Positions 1-6,490 are shown, counted from the stretch's first letter. The stretch is 7,104 nt of DNA from an uncultured Lachnospiraceae bacterium (GCA_910588595.1 CAJUQU010000212.1:1-7104); one strand, 5' to 3'. A program made the numbers and translations. Notes: generated from the sequence alone by a model not told the origin.

Positions 1-24
1 TTCAGACGTGTGCTCTTCCGATCT
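1..24 (+). other. Illumina TruSeq adapter remnant (not biological)
   Basis: Bases 1-24 equal the 3' end of the standard TruSeq Read 2 adapter, including the terminal CTCTTCCGATCT. Biological sequence starts at 25. The adapter junction creates an in-frame TAG at 24-26 directly in front of the nfo reading frame, so an automatic gene caller would see a stop there and pick a false internal start (GTG at 54). This is an untrimmed read end carried into the assembly. Confidence 0.97.
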
Positions 25-26
25 AG

Positions 27-617
27 GAGAATGTCAAAAGTTTTTCACGGCGGGTGCTTGCAGAAGATCTGGACCGAATGGACTATCTGCCGGGAAATTA
101 CTATAATTTTCACCCCGGTTCCCATGTGGGTCAAGGCGTGGATGCTGCGATCCCCATGATCGCGGATGCCATCAACTGTGCGTTGAGGCCGGAGCACAGC
201 ACGACGGTCCTGTTGGAAACGATGGCTGGAAAAGGTTCTGAGGTAGGCGGAAGTTTTGAGGAGCTGCGTGCGATCATCGATCTGGTGGAGCTGAAAGATA
301 AGGTTGGGGTATGTCTCGACACATGCCATGTGTGGGATGGCGGTTATGATATTGTCAGGGATCTCGATGGCGTACTCAGGGCATTCGATGAAATCATAGG
401 GCTTGACAGGCTCAAAGCGATACATTTAAATGACAGCATGAACGCGTATGACTCTCATAAGGACCGTCATCAAAAGATCGGAGACGGCGAGATCGGTGCG
501 GAGGCGCTCCGGGCAGTCGTGAAGCATCCGCTGCTGGCGGATAAGCCGTTTATCCTGGAGACGCCAAACGACGATGAGGGGTATATGAGGGAAATCGCCA
601 TGATCAAAAATTGGTAA
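27..617 (+). CDS. nfo: Endonuclease IV (deoxyribonuclease IV), 5'-truncated
   Basis: This is an AP endonuclease of base excision repair: it cuts the backbone 5' of abasic sites using a three-metal (zinc) centre in a TIM barrel. The remaining 196 codons hold all the usual metal ligands except the first histidine. Visible ligands are the His of NFHPGSH, the Glu of LLETMAGKG, the Asp and His of CLDTCH, the His of AIHLND, the Asp and His of KDRH, and the Glu of ILETP. They correspond to E. coli H109, E145, D179, H182, H216, D229, H231 and E261. E. coli Nfo has 285 residues, so roughly 80-90 N-terminal residues are missing. The frame is open and family-like from codon 27 (ENVKSFSRRVLAEDL), so GTG at 54 is not the real start; the cut is the contig end at the adapter. 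The gene ends at TAA 615-617, 43 bases before the next gene. Confidence 0.95.
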   Translation, partial: ENVKSFSRRVLAEDLDRMDYLPGNYYNFHPGSHVGQGVDAAIPMIADAINCALRPEHSTTVLLETMAGKGSEVGGSFEELRAIIDLVELKDKVGVCLDTCHVWDGGYDIVRDLDGVLRAFDEIIGLDRLKAIHLNDSMNAYDSHKDRHQKIGDGEIGAEALRAVVKHPLLADKPFILETPNDDEGYMREIAMIKNW

Positions 618-660
618 AAACAGATATTTATGTTGCAAAGAGTGGTGTATGAGGTTTAAT

Positions 661-831
661 ATGAATATAGAGGAAAAGATAAAACGGATCAATGAACTGT
701 ATCACAAATCACAGGCGGAAGGGCTTACAGAGGCGGAAAAGGAAGAGCAGGCAAGACTGCGGGCAGAGTATGTCGCAAATGTACGGGCGAATCTGAAAAG
801 CCAGCTTGACAATATATCGATCATCGATTGA
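661..831 (+). CDS. UPF0291 (DUF896, YnzC-like) small protein
   Basis: This is a 56-residue charged helical protein starting MNIEEKIKRINELYHKSQ and continuing GLTEAEKEEQARLRAEY. That pattern (I-x-RINELxxK, then LTxxEKxEQxxLRxEY) is the hallmark of the UPF0291/DUF896 family. The B. subtilis member YnzC is a cytosolic helical hairpin linked to the LexA regulon; the molecular role is unknown. YnzC has 77 residues, so this one ends soon after the helical core, at SIID. I chose ATG 661 because GAGG at 651-654 sits six bases before it. The in-frame ATG at 649 lacks a good ribosome binding site and would place that GAGG inside the gene. It lies between nfo and the folate gene, 99 bases before the latter. 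Confidence 0.88.
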   Translation: MNIEEKIKRINELYHKSQAEGLTEAEKEEQARLRAEYVANVRANLKSQLDNISIID

Positions 832-930
832 GGAGAACGGTCACTGACTGTTCAGGTAGCTGTATTGTTCTGTTGACGCAGATATCGGGAAGAGTACAGA
901 GACAGATCTAAAGTAACATGGAGTGAAGAA

Positions 931-1512
931 ATGGAAACCAAATCTGAGATTAGGAAGAGAATACTTGAGATCCGAAAAGGACTGACCGACGAGGAGGTCG
1001 CATCGAAGAGCGAGGCGATCGTCCAGAAGGTGATCAAGACTCCTGAGTACAAGGAGGCAGACAATATCCTGCTTTATGCTGATTACTGTCGGGAGGTGAT
1101 GACGCGCGGGATTTTCGAGGATGCGCTTCTCCATCGGAAAAGAATCTATTTCCCCCGCGTTGACAAGCTGACAAACACAATGAGCTTCTATCAGGTGATC
1201 TCTATCCGGCAGCTTGTGAGAGGGTATATGGATATTCTCGAACCTCGAGAGGATATCCGCTCGCGCTATTTATTTCAGCCCAAAGAGGACACGCTGGCGA
1301 TTCTGCCCGGGGTGGCATTTGACACATCGGGATACCGCATAGGATATGGGAAAGGCTTCTATGACAAATTCCTTGCAAACAGACGTCAGCTCTCCACAAT
1401 GGCACTGGCGTATTCCTGCCAGATCATTGATGAGATACCACGGGACGAACATGATATCAAGATGGATAAGATTGTCACGGAGGAGATCATTTATTCTTTT
1501 TTGAGGATTTAA
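931..1512 (+). CDS. 5-formyltetrahydrofolate cyclo-ligase
   Basis: This is 5,10-methenyl-THF synthetase (E. coli YgfA, B. subtilis YqgN family). It uses ATP to turn 5-formyl-THF into 5,10-methenyl-THF, recovering stored folate for one-carbon metabolism in the cytosol. Its 193 residues match the family's usual length. The N-terminus (KSEIRKRILEIRKGL) is the typical basic start helix, and the signature LPGVAFD (125-131) followed by GYRIGYGKGFYDKFL (134-148) is the conserved substrate/ATP loop. GGAG at 920-923 is seven bases before ATG 931. The C-terminus (DEIPRDEHDIKMDKIVTEE) is also family-like, with the PxxxHDxxMD pattern. Its stop is 28 bases before proA, which suggests co-transcription. A weak TTGACG at 873 in the gap before it is not convincing as a promoter. 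Confidence 0.93.
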   Translation: METKSEIRKRILEIRKGLTDEEVASKSEAIVQKVIKTPEYKEADNILLYADYCREVMTRGIFEDALLHRKRIYFPRVDKLTNTMSFYQVISIRQLVRGYMDILEPREDIRSRYLFQPKEDTLAILPGVAFDTSGYRIGYGKGFYDKFLANRRQLSTMALAYSCQIIDEIPRDEHDIKMDKIVTEEIIYSFLRI

Positions 1513-1540
1513 CGGATATATTTAGAATGGAGAGAGGTAT

Positions 1541-2818
1541 ATGACAATCAGGGAAAAAGCGGCGGCGATGAAACTGGACAGTACTCGGATGGCTTCAAAG
1601 CCTGCTGTTGTCAGAAATCAGGCGCTTGCCAATATTGCCAGGGCGCTGCTTGCCGGCCAGGAGGATATTTTCCAGGCGAATGCACAGGATATGGCGGAGG
1701 CAGCGGAAAATAATGTTCCGGAGGCGGTGGTAAAGCGCCTGAAATTTAATGCCGAAAAACTGACTGGAACAGTCAAAGGAATCGAGGAACTGATCGATCT
1801 GCCGGACAGAGTGTATGAGACACAGTTTGTCCGGGAACTTGACGAGGGACTCACACTTGTCCGCGAGAGCTGTCCGATCGGTGTGATCGGCGTGATCTTC
1901 GAGGCGAGACCGGACGCGCTGGTGCAGATAGCGAGCTTATGTATCAAGAGCGGCAACTGTGCGATCCTGAAGGGAGGAAGTGAGACCAGGCATACGAATA
2001 AGGTATTGTTTTCGCTGATCTACAAGGCTGCGATGGAGAGCGGTCTGCCAGAGAACTGTCTCTTTCAGGCAGAGCAGCGCGACGAGATCTCAGAGCTGCT
2101 CGCGTGTCATGATTCGGTTGACCTGCTGATACCGCGGGGATCTAACGCTTTTGTGCAGTATATAATGAACAATACCAAGATTCCTGTGATGGGGCATGCG
2201 GACGGCATCTGCCATATTTATGTCGATAAGGATTTTGACATCGACAAAGCGATACCTGTTATCATTGACGCCAAGACACAGTACACGGCAGTGTGCAATG
2301 CGGTGGAGACGCTGCTGGTGCACAAGGAGGCAGTCGATGCGCTGATGCCGCGTCTAAACGAGGCGTTTCGCGCACACGATGTGGAGTTGCGCGCCACCGC
2401 TGACATTGCAGACAAGTATGACAGCAAACTGGCGACGGATGAGGATTTTGCTACAGAGTACCTTGACTTGATCATCTCGGCTAAGACAGTCGGGGACATC
2501 GATGAGGCTATTTTACATATCAATCAATACGGATCGCACCACACCGACTGCATTATTACGGAAAATAAGGACGCGGCGGAACATTTTATGAGAATGGTGG
2601 ACTCTGCCGGCGTGTACCAGAACTGTTCGACACGTTTTGCGGATGGATTCCGTTACGGTTTTGGCGCGGAGGTGGGTGTCAGCACCGGGAAGATCCACGC
2701 GCGGGGACCCGTGGGGCTTGAGGGGCTTCTGACATACAAGTATAAGCTCTATGGAAATGGGCAGATTGTTGCGGATTATGTATCTGGGAAGAAAGCGTTT
2801 CATTTTAGGGATATATGA
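1541..2818 (+). CDS. proA: Glutamate-5-semialdehyde dehydrogenase (gamma-glutamyl phosphate reductase)
   Basis: This enzyme catalyses the second step of proline synthesis: NADPH-dependent reduction of gamma-glutamyl phosphate to glutamate-5-semialdehyde. Its 425 residues match a full-length member of the aldehyde dehydrogenase superfamily. Visible features are the N-terminal segment (VVRNQALANIARAL), the cofactor-binding region (IGVIGVIFEARPDALVQIA, then KGGSETRHTN), the catalytic cysteine C252 in TAVCNAVETLLV, and a full match to the ProA PROSITE pattern at 317-338 (V317, A323, H326-I327, Y330-G331-S332, H334-T335-D336, I338). GAGAGG at 1530-1536 serves ATG 1541. The usual partner proB (glutamate 5-kinase) is not beside it; the gene upstream is the folate cyclo-ligase. 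The stop overlaps a possible ATGA restart (2815-2818), but the next gene most likely starts at 2941. Confidence 0.97.
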   Translation: MTIREKAAAMKLDSTRMASKPAVVRNQALANIARALLAGQEDIFQANAQDMAEAAENNVPEAVVKRLKFNAEKLTGTVKGIEELIDLPDRVYETQFVRELDEGLTLVRESCPIGVIGVIFEARPDALVQIASLCIKSGNCAILKGGSETRHTNKVLFSLIYKAAMESGLPENCLFQAEQRDEISELLACHDSVDLLIPRGSNAFVQYIMNNTKIPVMGHADGICHIYVDKDFDIDKAIPVIIDAKTQYTAVCNAVETLLVHKEAVDALMPRLNEAFRAHDVELRATADIADKYDSKLATDEDFATEYLDLIISAKTVGDIDEAILHINQYGSHHTDCIITENKDAAEHFMRMVDSAGVYQNCSTRFADGFRYGFGAEVGVSTGKIHARGPVGLEGLLTYKYKLYGNGQIVADYVSGKKAFHFRDI

Positions 2819-2940
2819 TATACATGAAAGCGTATTGCTATGAAGAGGAAAGCGTATCTGTGACTTATCCATATGATGAAGGGAAAGAGAATTTTGGTTG
2901 GAAGAGATCTGGCAAACGATCAGTGAGGGGGAATGAAACA

Positions 2941-3714
2941 ATGGAAAAACAAAAGAAATCGATACTGCGAAGATTAAAGCTTGGCATGGTTCTGACAGCA
3001 GTTTTGGCTGCGGCTGTGATGTTGGATCCGCCCGCCACAGCCTATGCATTTAACGTGATCCCGATTGAGATGGTGGAGATGTATACCACGTCGGGAACGC
3101 CTGTGTATGCGACGCCGGACGTGCTTACGCCGGTAGTGGTATACCTTGACCGGTTTACCAATGTCCGGGTTTATGGGATCACGGACAACGGATTTTTCCA
3201 GGTGGATTTGAATGGCACGTACTATATACCTGGACCGTATATGGTGTCACAGATCCAGCCTGAGAAGACAGAGAAGCAGAAGGCGCTTGACGATCTGGAG
3301 GATTTTGTGGAAGCATACCGCACACAGCTCGAGTTTATGGAGAGTTACAGCGGTACTTTTGCACTCGTCGATGTGACGGGGGATGGCATTCCTGAGATTT
3401 TTGATGCGGAAGGCAAAGAAATATATACTTATTATGATAAGCGCTCAGTGATGATCTACTATTCTGAAAATCCGGTAAAATTTTATTATTCCAAGAAAGA
3501 GAACAAACTTTTGGGTAAGTATACCTGGAATAAGAAAGATATCTGGGAAATCTACTATAAAGATACGTCCCTGCTGCCATGGGGGCAGTTGAAGTGTGTG
3601 GGTACGGCGACTTCGCCGACGCAGGATGCGCCGGTGATCACAAGGGATTATGTCAATAATGCCGAGACAAGAGCAGATCTCTACAATATATTGAAGAAAA
3701 TATTGTCGCTGTAA
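2941..3714 (+). CDS. Secreted SH3-like protein with DxTGDG loop, unknown function
   Basis: This is a 257-residue exported protein. Residues 1-36 form a signal peptide: basic MEKQKKSILRRLK, a hydrophobic core (LGMVLTAVLAAAVML), and a likely cleavage site after TAYA. Residues about 47-105 (TTSGTPVYATPDV... to the GPYMVS region) look like an SH3-like small beta-barrel. Residues 144-152 (DVTGDGIPE) form a Ca-binding-type or FG-GAP-like loop seen in many secreted proteins of gut Firmicutes. The tail is rich in Tyr and Lys (IYTYYDK, FYYSKKENK). No catalytic motif is visible. ATG 2941 is preferred because GAGGGG at 2925-2930 precedes it and because the signal peptide needs this N-terminus. The frame stays open up to ATG 2815, which would put 42 polar residues before the signal peptide. 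It probably acts outside the membrane; its job is unknown. Confidence 0.85.
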   Translation: MEKQKKSILRRLKLGMVLTAVLAAAVMLDPPATAYAFNVIPIEMVEMYTTSGTPVYATPDVLTPVVVYLDRFTNVRVYGITDNGFFQVDLNGTYYIPGPYMVSQIQPEKTEKQKALDDLEDFVEAYRTQLEFMESYSGTFALVDVTGDGIPEIFDAEGKEIYTYYDKRSVMIYYSENPVKFYYSKKENKLLGKYTWNKKDIWEIYYKDTSLLPWGQLKCVGTATSPTQDAPVITRDYVNNAETRADLYNILKKILSL

Positions 3715-3732
3715 GGTGTGCGGAGAAAATAA

Positions 3733-3848
3733 ATGAATGTACAAGAAACAAGACTGTATATAAAAATTTTTATGAATCCCTCTACGAAAAAGCAAAAAAT
3801 ATATCGGAAGTTCTCGTAAAAGTTCCTGCTGAAGAAGGCAGTGAACCA
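3733..3848 (+). pseudogene. Displaced 5' end of the SUKH gene (apparent -1 nt frameshift)
   Basis: ATG 3733 has a good ribosome binding site (GGAG at 3722-3725, seven bases away) 18 bases after the upstream stop. Its own frame gives MNVQETRLYIKIF and stops at TAA soon after. The frame of the downstream SUKH gene is open and protein-like through this stretch (KNFYESLYEKAKNISE, then VLVKVPAEEGSEP) but has no ATG, GTG or TTG before 3849. One extra A in the A5T5 run at 3762-3771 would join MNVQETRLYI to KNFYESLYEK and give one protein of about 197 residues. This is either a real frameshift mutation or a sequencing/assembly error; the run is not a standard slippery heptamer. Confidence 0.65.
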
Positions 3849-4325
3849 ATGTGGGCGGAAGGCGCTGTTCTGGATGAAGACGGCTGGGTGACATGGAGGC
3901 TGCTCCCGGCGCAGGTGAGCGAGGAAAGAATCCAGAAGCTGGAAGAACAGATTGGAGCAAAGCTCCCACAGGTGTTAAAGATTTTTATCACTACCTATTT
4001 TCATTATTTTGAAGGTGGGATAGGGCGAAATCCGGTGGAGGACAAATTTGTGGGTCTCTTAAATGCATGGAATCCCATGCTGGTAAGAAATGGATATCTG
4101 CCGTTTGCGTGGGATAAGGAGGGCTATTTTATCCGATGTATGGATCTGGGAAATATGCCGGACGAGGAAAAATGTCAGATTGTGCAGATCGATCACGAGG
4201 TCATGTTTGAATTTGATGAGGAAACGACAGGACGGGATGCGCTGGCTGCGGAGATGGAGCCGGTGGCAGAAAATTTCTTTGCGTATCTGGATGCTCTGCT
4301 CAGGGGGCAAAGCATCGAGATGTAG
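3849..4325 (+). CDS. SUKH-superfamily (SMI1/KNR4) protein, in-frame part
   Basis: The 158 residues from ATG 3849 contain the SMI1/KNR4 core: helix RIQKLEEQIGAKLPQVLKIF (27-46) followed by ITTYFHYFEGG, then GYLPFAWDKEGYFIRCMDL (82-100), then a strand-rich end (QIVQIDHEVMFEFDEE) and a final helix (AENFFAYLDALL). SUKH proteins are often cytosolic immunity proteins that neutralise polymorphic toxins, but many stand alone with other roles. No toxin gene is visible beside this one, so an immunity role is a guess from family. ATG 3849 has only a loose AAGAAGG at 3832-3838. The better start is ATG 3733, out of frame by one base, so this entry may be the C-terminal 80% of a broken or mis-sequenced gene. 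It follows the secreted protein gene closely and probably shares its transcript. Confidence 0.8.
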   Translation: MWAEGAVLDEDGWVTWRLLPAQVSEERIQKLEEQIGAKLPQVLKIFITTYFHYFEGGIGRNPVEDKFVGLLNAWNPMLVRNGYLPFAWDKEGYFIRCMDLGNMPDEEKCQIVQIDHEVMFEFDEETTGRDALAAEMEPVAENFFAYLDALLRGQSIEM

Positions 4326-4524
4326 GAACGGACGATTTCCAATACTTTTTGTGGGCACTCTTTCTTCTGTCTGTTCCAACGGCTTGGCGTCCTCCTTCTG
4401 ATAATAGTTCAGTCTTGACATGTACTTTGGCCAGAAAGGTAACAGCATGCACCGATCTGCTGTTTCAGTTTCCGGAAGATACACCGGAACTGGTATCTGT
4501 AAAGCCGAATGATGGACAGCGGAT
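4326..4524 (+). other. Spacer between SUKH gene and hairpin repeat, no clear gene
   Basis: No start codon with a ribosome binding site is visible here. A + strand frame reads VTACTDLLFQFPEDTPELVS then VKPNDGQRI up to a TAG at 4526-4528, inside the first bases of the hairpin repeat. A - strand frame over about 4345-4440 (YMSRLNYYQKEDAKPLEQTE) also looks protein-like. At most one can be real. Either may be a gene remnant interrupted by the repeat, but I recognise neither. A 9-bp stem with a 35-base loop (4325-4333 with 4369-4377) has no T-run behind it and is not a good terminator. Confidence 0.4.
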
Positions 4525-4690
4525 CTAGAGCGTGTTTGAAAAATGCTTTCTGCCAGATGTGCGTCACAATTTGTGGGAGATTTGTGCCAAATGAAGGGCA
4601 CATAGTGGGCTATGTAACCTGAATTTGGTGCAAATATCACGCAAAGTGGGGCGTGCATCTGGCGGGAATGATTTTTCAAACACGCTCTAG
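4525..4690. repeat. MITE-like 166-bp palindromic element
   Basis: The ends are perfect 20-bp inverted repeats: ctagagcgtgtttgaaaaat at 4525-4544 and its exact reverse complement at 4671-4690. The similarity continues inward as an imperfect palindrome. About 6 to 8 of every 10 positions agree (4545-4594 against 4621-4670), and many mismatches are C/T or G/A, which still pair as G-U in RNA. The centre closes with ACATAG-TGGG-CTATGT (4600-4615) and a short AGG/CCT stem. The whole element can fold as one hairpin. It holds no transposase. Because CTAG is its own reverse complement, the outer CTAG could be target-site duplication rather than part of the repeat. It ends 31 bases before the next start codon, so it would lie in or near that gene's leader. 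Confidence 0.85.
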
Positions 4691-4721
4691 TGTCATAACG
4701 CTCAAGGAAGGGGGAAGGGTT

Positions 4722-4937
4722 ATGATTAAGAAAAGGGCGCAGATGCAGAAAGCATCATACGACAAGGAGAATAAGATACCCGTCATGAAATGCAGCATAT
4801 GCAATGGGGAGCGCGTTGCGGGGTTCAAGGACATCCATACTGGAAAATTTGAGGAAGTCATGTTTATCAGAGATGACAGTGATCTGGCAGAATTTAAGGA
4901 AAAGTATGGAGTGGAAGTGATCAGCAAAGAGTACTAA
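4722..4937 (+). CDS. 71-residue protein with CxxC, unknown function
   Basis: This is a small, mostly polar cytosolic protein. It has a basic start (MIKKRAQMQKASYDKENK), one cysteine pair in KCSICNGERVAGFKD (about 23-37), and an acidic/charged end (FIRDDSDLAEFKEKYGVEV). A single CxxC could bind metal only as half a site, for example in a dimer, or be redox-active; no other Cys or His pair completes a zinc finger. There is no membrane segment or HTH. ATG 4722 has a very strong ribosome binding site (GGAAGGGGG, 4706-4714). The frame continues upstream to GTG 4653, but that start lies inside the hairpin repeat and would begin with repeat-encoded residues. I do not recognise a named family with confidence, although the protein looks intact and well translated. 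Confidence 0.75.
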   Translation: MIKKRAQMQKASYDKENKIPVMKCSICNGERVAGFKDIHTGKFEEVMFIRDDSDLAEFKEKYGVEVISKEY

Positions 4938-5265
4938 TGTGATGTTAAAGAAATAGAAAATACAACGGAAGAGGTAAATCGTCCTCATATGTGGAGTGAA
5001 ATATGAGAGGGACAGTTACAGGCTGCATGAGAATATTTTAACAATAAAATATAATAACAAGACATAAGGCATTTGGAGAATAATTATCCAGATGCTTTTA
5101 AATTATTGTATGAATTTAATTGTTACTGATAATTCGAAATAATCAAATGTTGGTTTAAGATAGAAATATGAGGGTATATAAAGGAGATGCAATAGGATTG
5201 GGGAGTGGCTATAGGTTGATATATCGCTTGGTCAATAAAAGGCTGATTTAATTGGAGGTAGCTGT
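4938..5265. other. AT-rich intergenic region before the HipA-like gene
   Basis: This 328-base stretch holds no supported gene. The frames are short: ATG 5003 stops after 12 codons, and ATG 5187, which has AAGGAG just before it, stops after two. In particular, no helix-turn-helix antitoxin gene is visible in front of the HipA-like kinase. One hairpin lies at 5066-5098. TATAAT-like strings occur (for example TATATA at 5175-5180), but I found no -35/-10 pair with good spacing. The drop in GC begins here, which suits the start of an acquired segment. Confidence 0.6.
5066..5099 (+). terminator. Possible weak intrinsic terminator
   Basis: A 12-bp stem (5066-5077 with 5087-5098, including two G-U pairs) has a 9-base loop. 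The T-run is only four bases (5096-5099) and the stem is not GC-rich except at its top. It lies about 130 bases after the small CxxC gene and could end that transcript. It could equally be a chance hairpin in AT-rich DNA. Confidence 0.35.
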
Positions 5266-6369
5266 ATGTCAGAGAAAAACGTATATGAAATAATGCATAT
5301 GGATAGAAGAGTTGCAAAAATAAATCATTCCGGACAATGCAAGATATATTATAAGTCGTTTATGCCATATAATTTGTATTTAGAGGAAGGTGAAGATATT
5401 GATACGTTAGTCAATAACATTACGAATTTCAACTATTGGTGCGCAACAAGAGTTCTTACTTTAGATAGAAAGTATGCAAAAGAAATATTAAATAGCATAG
5501 GAATGTTACAGGCAGTGACTGACAAAGAAAGAGCAAAAATTGCACTCTCATATAGATGTGCCTCATTAACAGATGTCTTTTGGGTAAAATTAAAGCAAGA
5601 AAAGATTGTATTTAAAGATATTAATTTGTATGAAAATCATCTAGATCACACATTTATTGACATTGCGTTAAAGGGAAAACAGTATACAGTACAAAATGAA
5701 TATTTAGCAAGAGACTTATCAACCAACGGATGCTTTCCTAAAGCCTGGCAGAGATTTGATGATGGGTTCAGGCTATTGAAAGACGGCGGTGCAGAAGTGG
5801 TTGAAAGAGAACTGCTTGCCAGTCAAATATGTCGATGTTTTGATGTTTCACAAGTATTATATGAGAGGGATTATTTTGACGGAGAAAAAGTCAGTGTAAG
5901 CAGTAATATTACATCGAAAGAATATTCGATTGTCTCTATGGAAGCATTTGAGGTTTATGCAGCAAACCATGATAAGAACACAAAAAAATATATTCTTTCT
6001 TTAGATAAACATAATTATTATATGATGAATATTGTTGATTATCTTATTGGAAATACGGATAGGCATTGGGGAAACTGGGGGGTATTGGTTCGTAATTCCA
6101 ACAATAGACCAGTAAGGCTGTATGATTTAATGGATTTCAATCAGGCATTTAATTCCTATGATGATTTAGAGGGTTCTAATTGCCAGACTATGTTTGGAGA
6201 TCATGTTAATCAGAAGGAAGCTGCAATTAAGGCTGTTGAAAAAATAGGTTTAAACCAAATCAAAGAAGTAAATGAAACATATTTTAATGAATTACCTCAG
6301 TTCTATAACATGTTTTGTCAAAGATTAGAGTTACTAAAATCAATAAACTCCAACAGCAGGCAATCGTAG
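5266..6369 (+). CDS. Stand-alone HipA-like Ser/Thr kinase domain protein
   Basis: This 367-residue protein carries the HipA C-terminal kinase fold. FRLLKDGG (168-175) with K172 fits the ATP-binding lysine, followed by the helix Glu in EVVERELLASQI. GNTDRHWGN (262-270) fits the catalytic loop, with D265 and N270 matching E. coli HipA D309 and N314. VRLYDLMDF has D287, matching the metal-binding D332. All key kinase residues seem present, so it should be active. HipA kinases phosphorylate targets such as glutamyl-tRNA synthetase in persistence; related lone kinases (for example H. pylori CtkA) do other things. The first ~150 residues are not the usual HipA N-terminal subdomain and I do not recognise them. 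No HipB partner is nearby. GGAGG at 5254-5258 serves ATG 5266. Base use is clearly AT-rich: a hand count of 5641-5700 gives 19 G+C in 60, against 37 in 60 at 2641-2700 in proA. This suggests transfer. Confidence 0.82.
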   Translation: MSEKNVYEIMHMDRRVAKINHSGQCKIYYKSFMPYNLYLEEGEDIDTLVNNITNFNYWCATRVLTLDRKYAKEILNSIGMLQAVTDKERAKIALSYRCASLTDVFWVKLKQEKIVFKDINLYENHLDHTFIDIALKGKQYTVQNEYLARDLSTNGCFPKAWQRFDDGFRLLKDGGAEVVERELLASQICRCFDVSQVLYERDYFDGEKVSVSSNITSKEYSIVSMEAFEVYAANHDKNTKKYILSLDKHNYYMMNIVDYLIGNTDRHWGNWGVLVRNSNNRPVRLYDLMDFNQAFNSYDDLEGSNCQTMFGDHVNQKEAAIKAVEKIGLNQIKEVNETYFNELPQFYNMFCQRLELLKSINSNSRQS

Positions 6370-6445
6370 ATAATTCTATATAGATGGATGGCTGTGATTG
6401 TGCTTTTTGTGAGCAACATGGATCTTATGAGGGAATATAAGGCAG

Positions 6446-6474
6446 TTGACAAATTTTTAGTTAGATGGTATATT
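6446..6474 (+). promoter_or_regulatory. Sigma-A promoter, near consensus
   Basis: A perfect -35 TTGACA (6446-6451) is followed by a 17-base spacer and -10 TATATT (6469-6474), five of six to consensus. TGG directly before the -10 gives an extended TGn motif. The transcript would start near 6481, leaving a leader of about 68 bases before ATG 6549. It marks a new transcription unit separate from the HipA-like gene. Confidence 0.82.
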
Positions 6475-6490
6475 AAGTCTGTAATTTATA

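Noticed and set aside
31..90. AGGAGA-ATG at the contig start looking like a ribosome binding site and start codon
   Set aside because: It is out of frame with nfo, gives a short nonsense peptide, and is simply the nfo codons Glu-Asn following adapter.
649..660. Upstream ATG for the UPF0291 gene
   Set aside because: It has no good ribosome binding site, and the GAGG that serves ATG 661 would fall inside the coding region.
873..900. TTGACG ... TACAGA as a promoter for the folate gene
   Set aside because: The -10 matches at only three of six positions with 16-base spacing, so it could be chance.
2815..2940. ATGA overlap start for the secreted protein gene
   Set aside because: It would place 42 polar residues before a clear signal peptide. 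ATG 2941 has a good ribosome binding site and gives a normal N-terminus.
3760..3774. Programmed -1 ribosomal frameshift in the SUKH gene
   Set aside because: The A5T5 run read in frame (A AAA ATT) does not fit X XXY YYZ, and the run is too short for typical transcriptional slippage. Mutation or error is simpler.
4059..4679. Long - strand open frame
   Set aside because: Most of it is the shadow of the SUKH gene and of the hairpin repeat. It has no ribosome binding site and no recognisable domain.
5064..6443. 8-bp direct repeat ATAAGGCA on both sides of the HipA-like gene as attachment sites
   Set aside because: It is too short in AT-rich DNA to mean anything, and no integrase is in the window.
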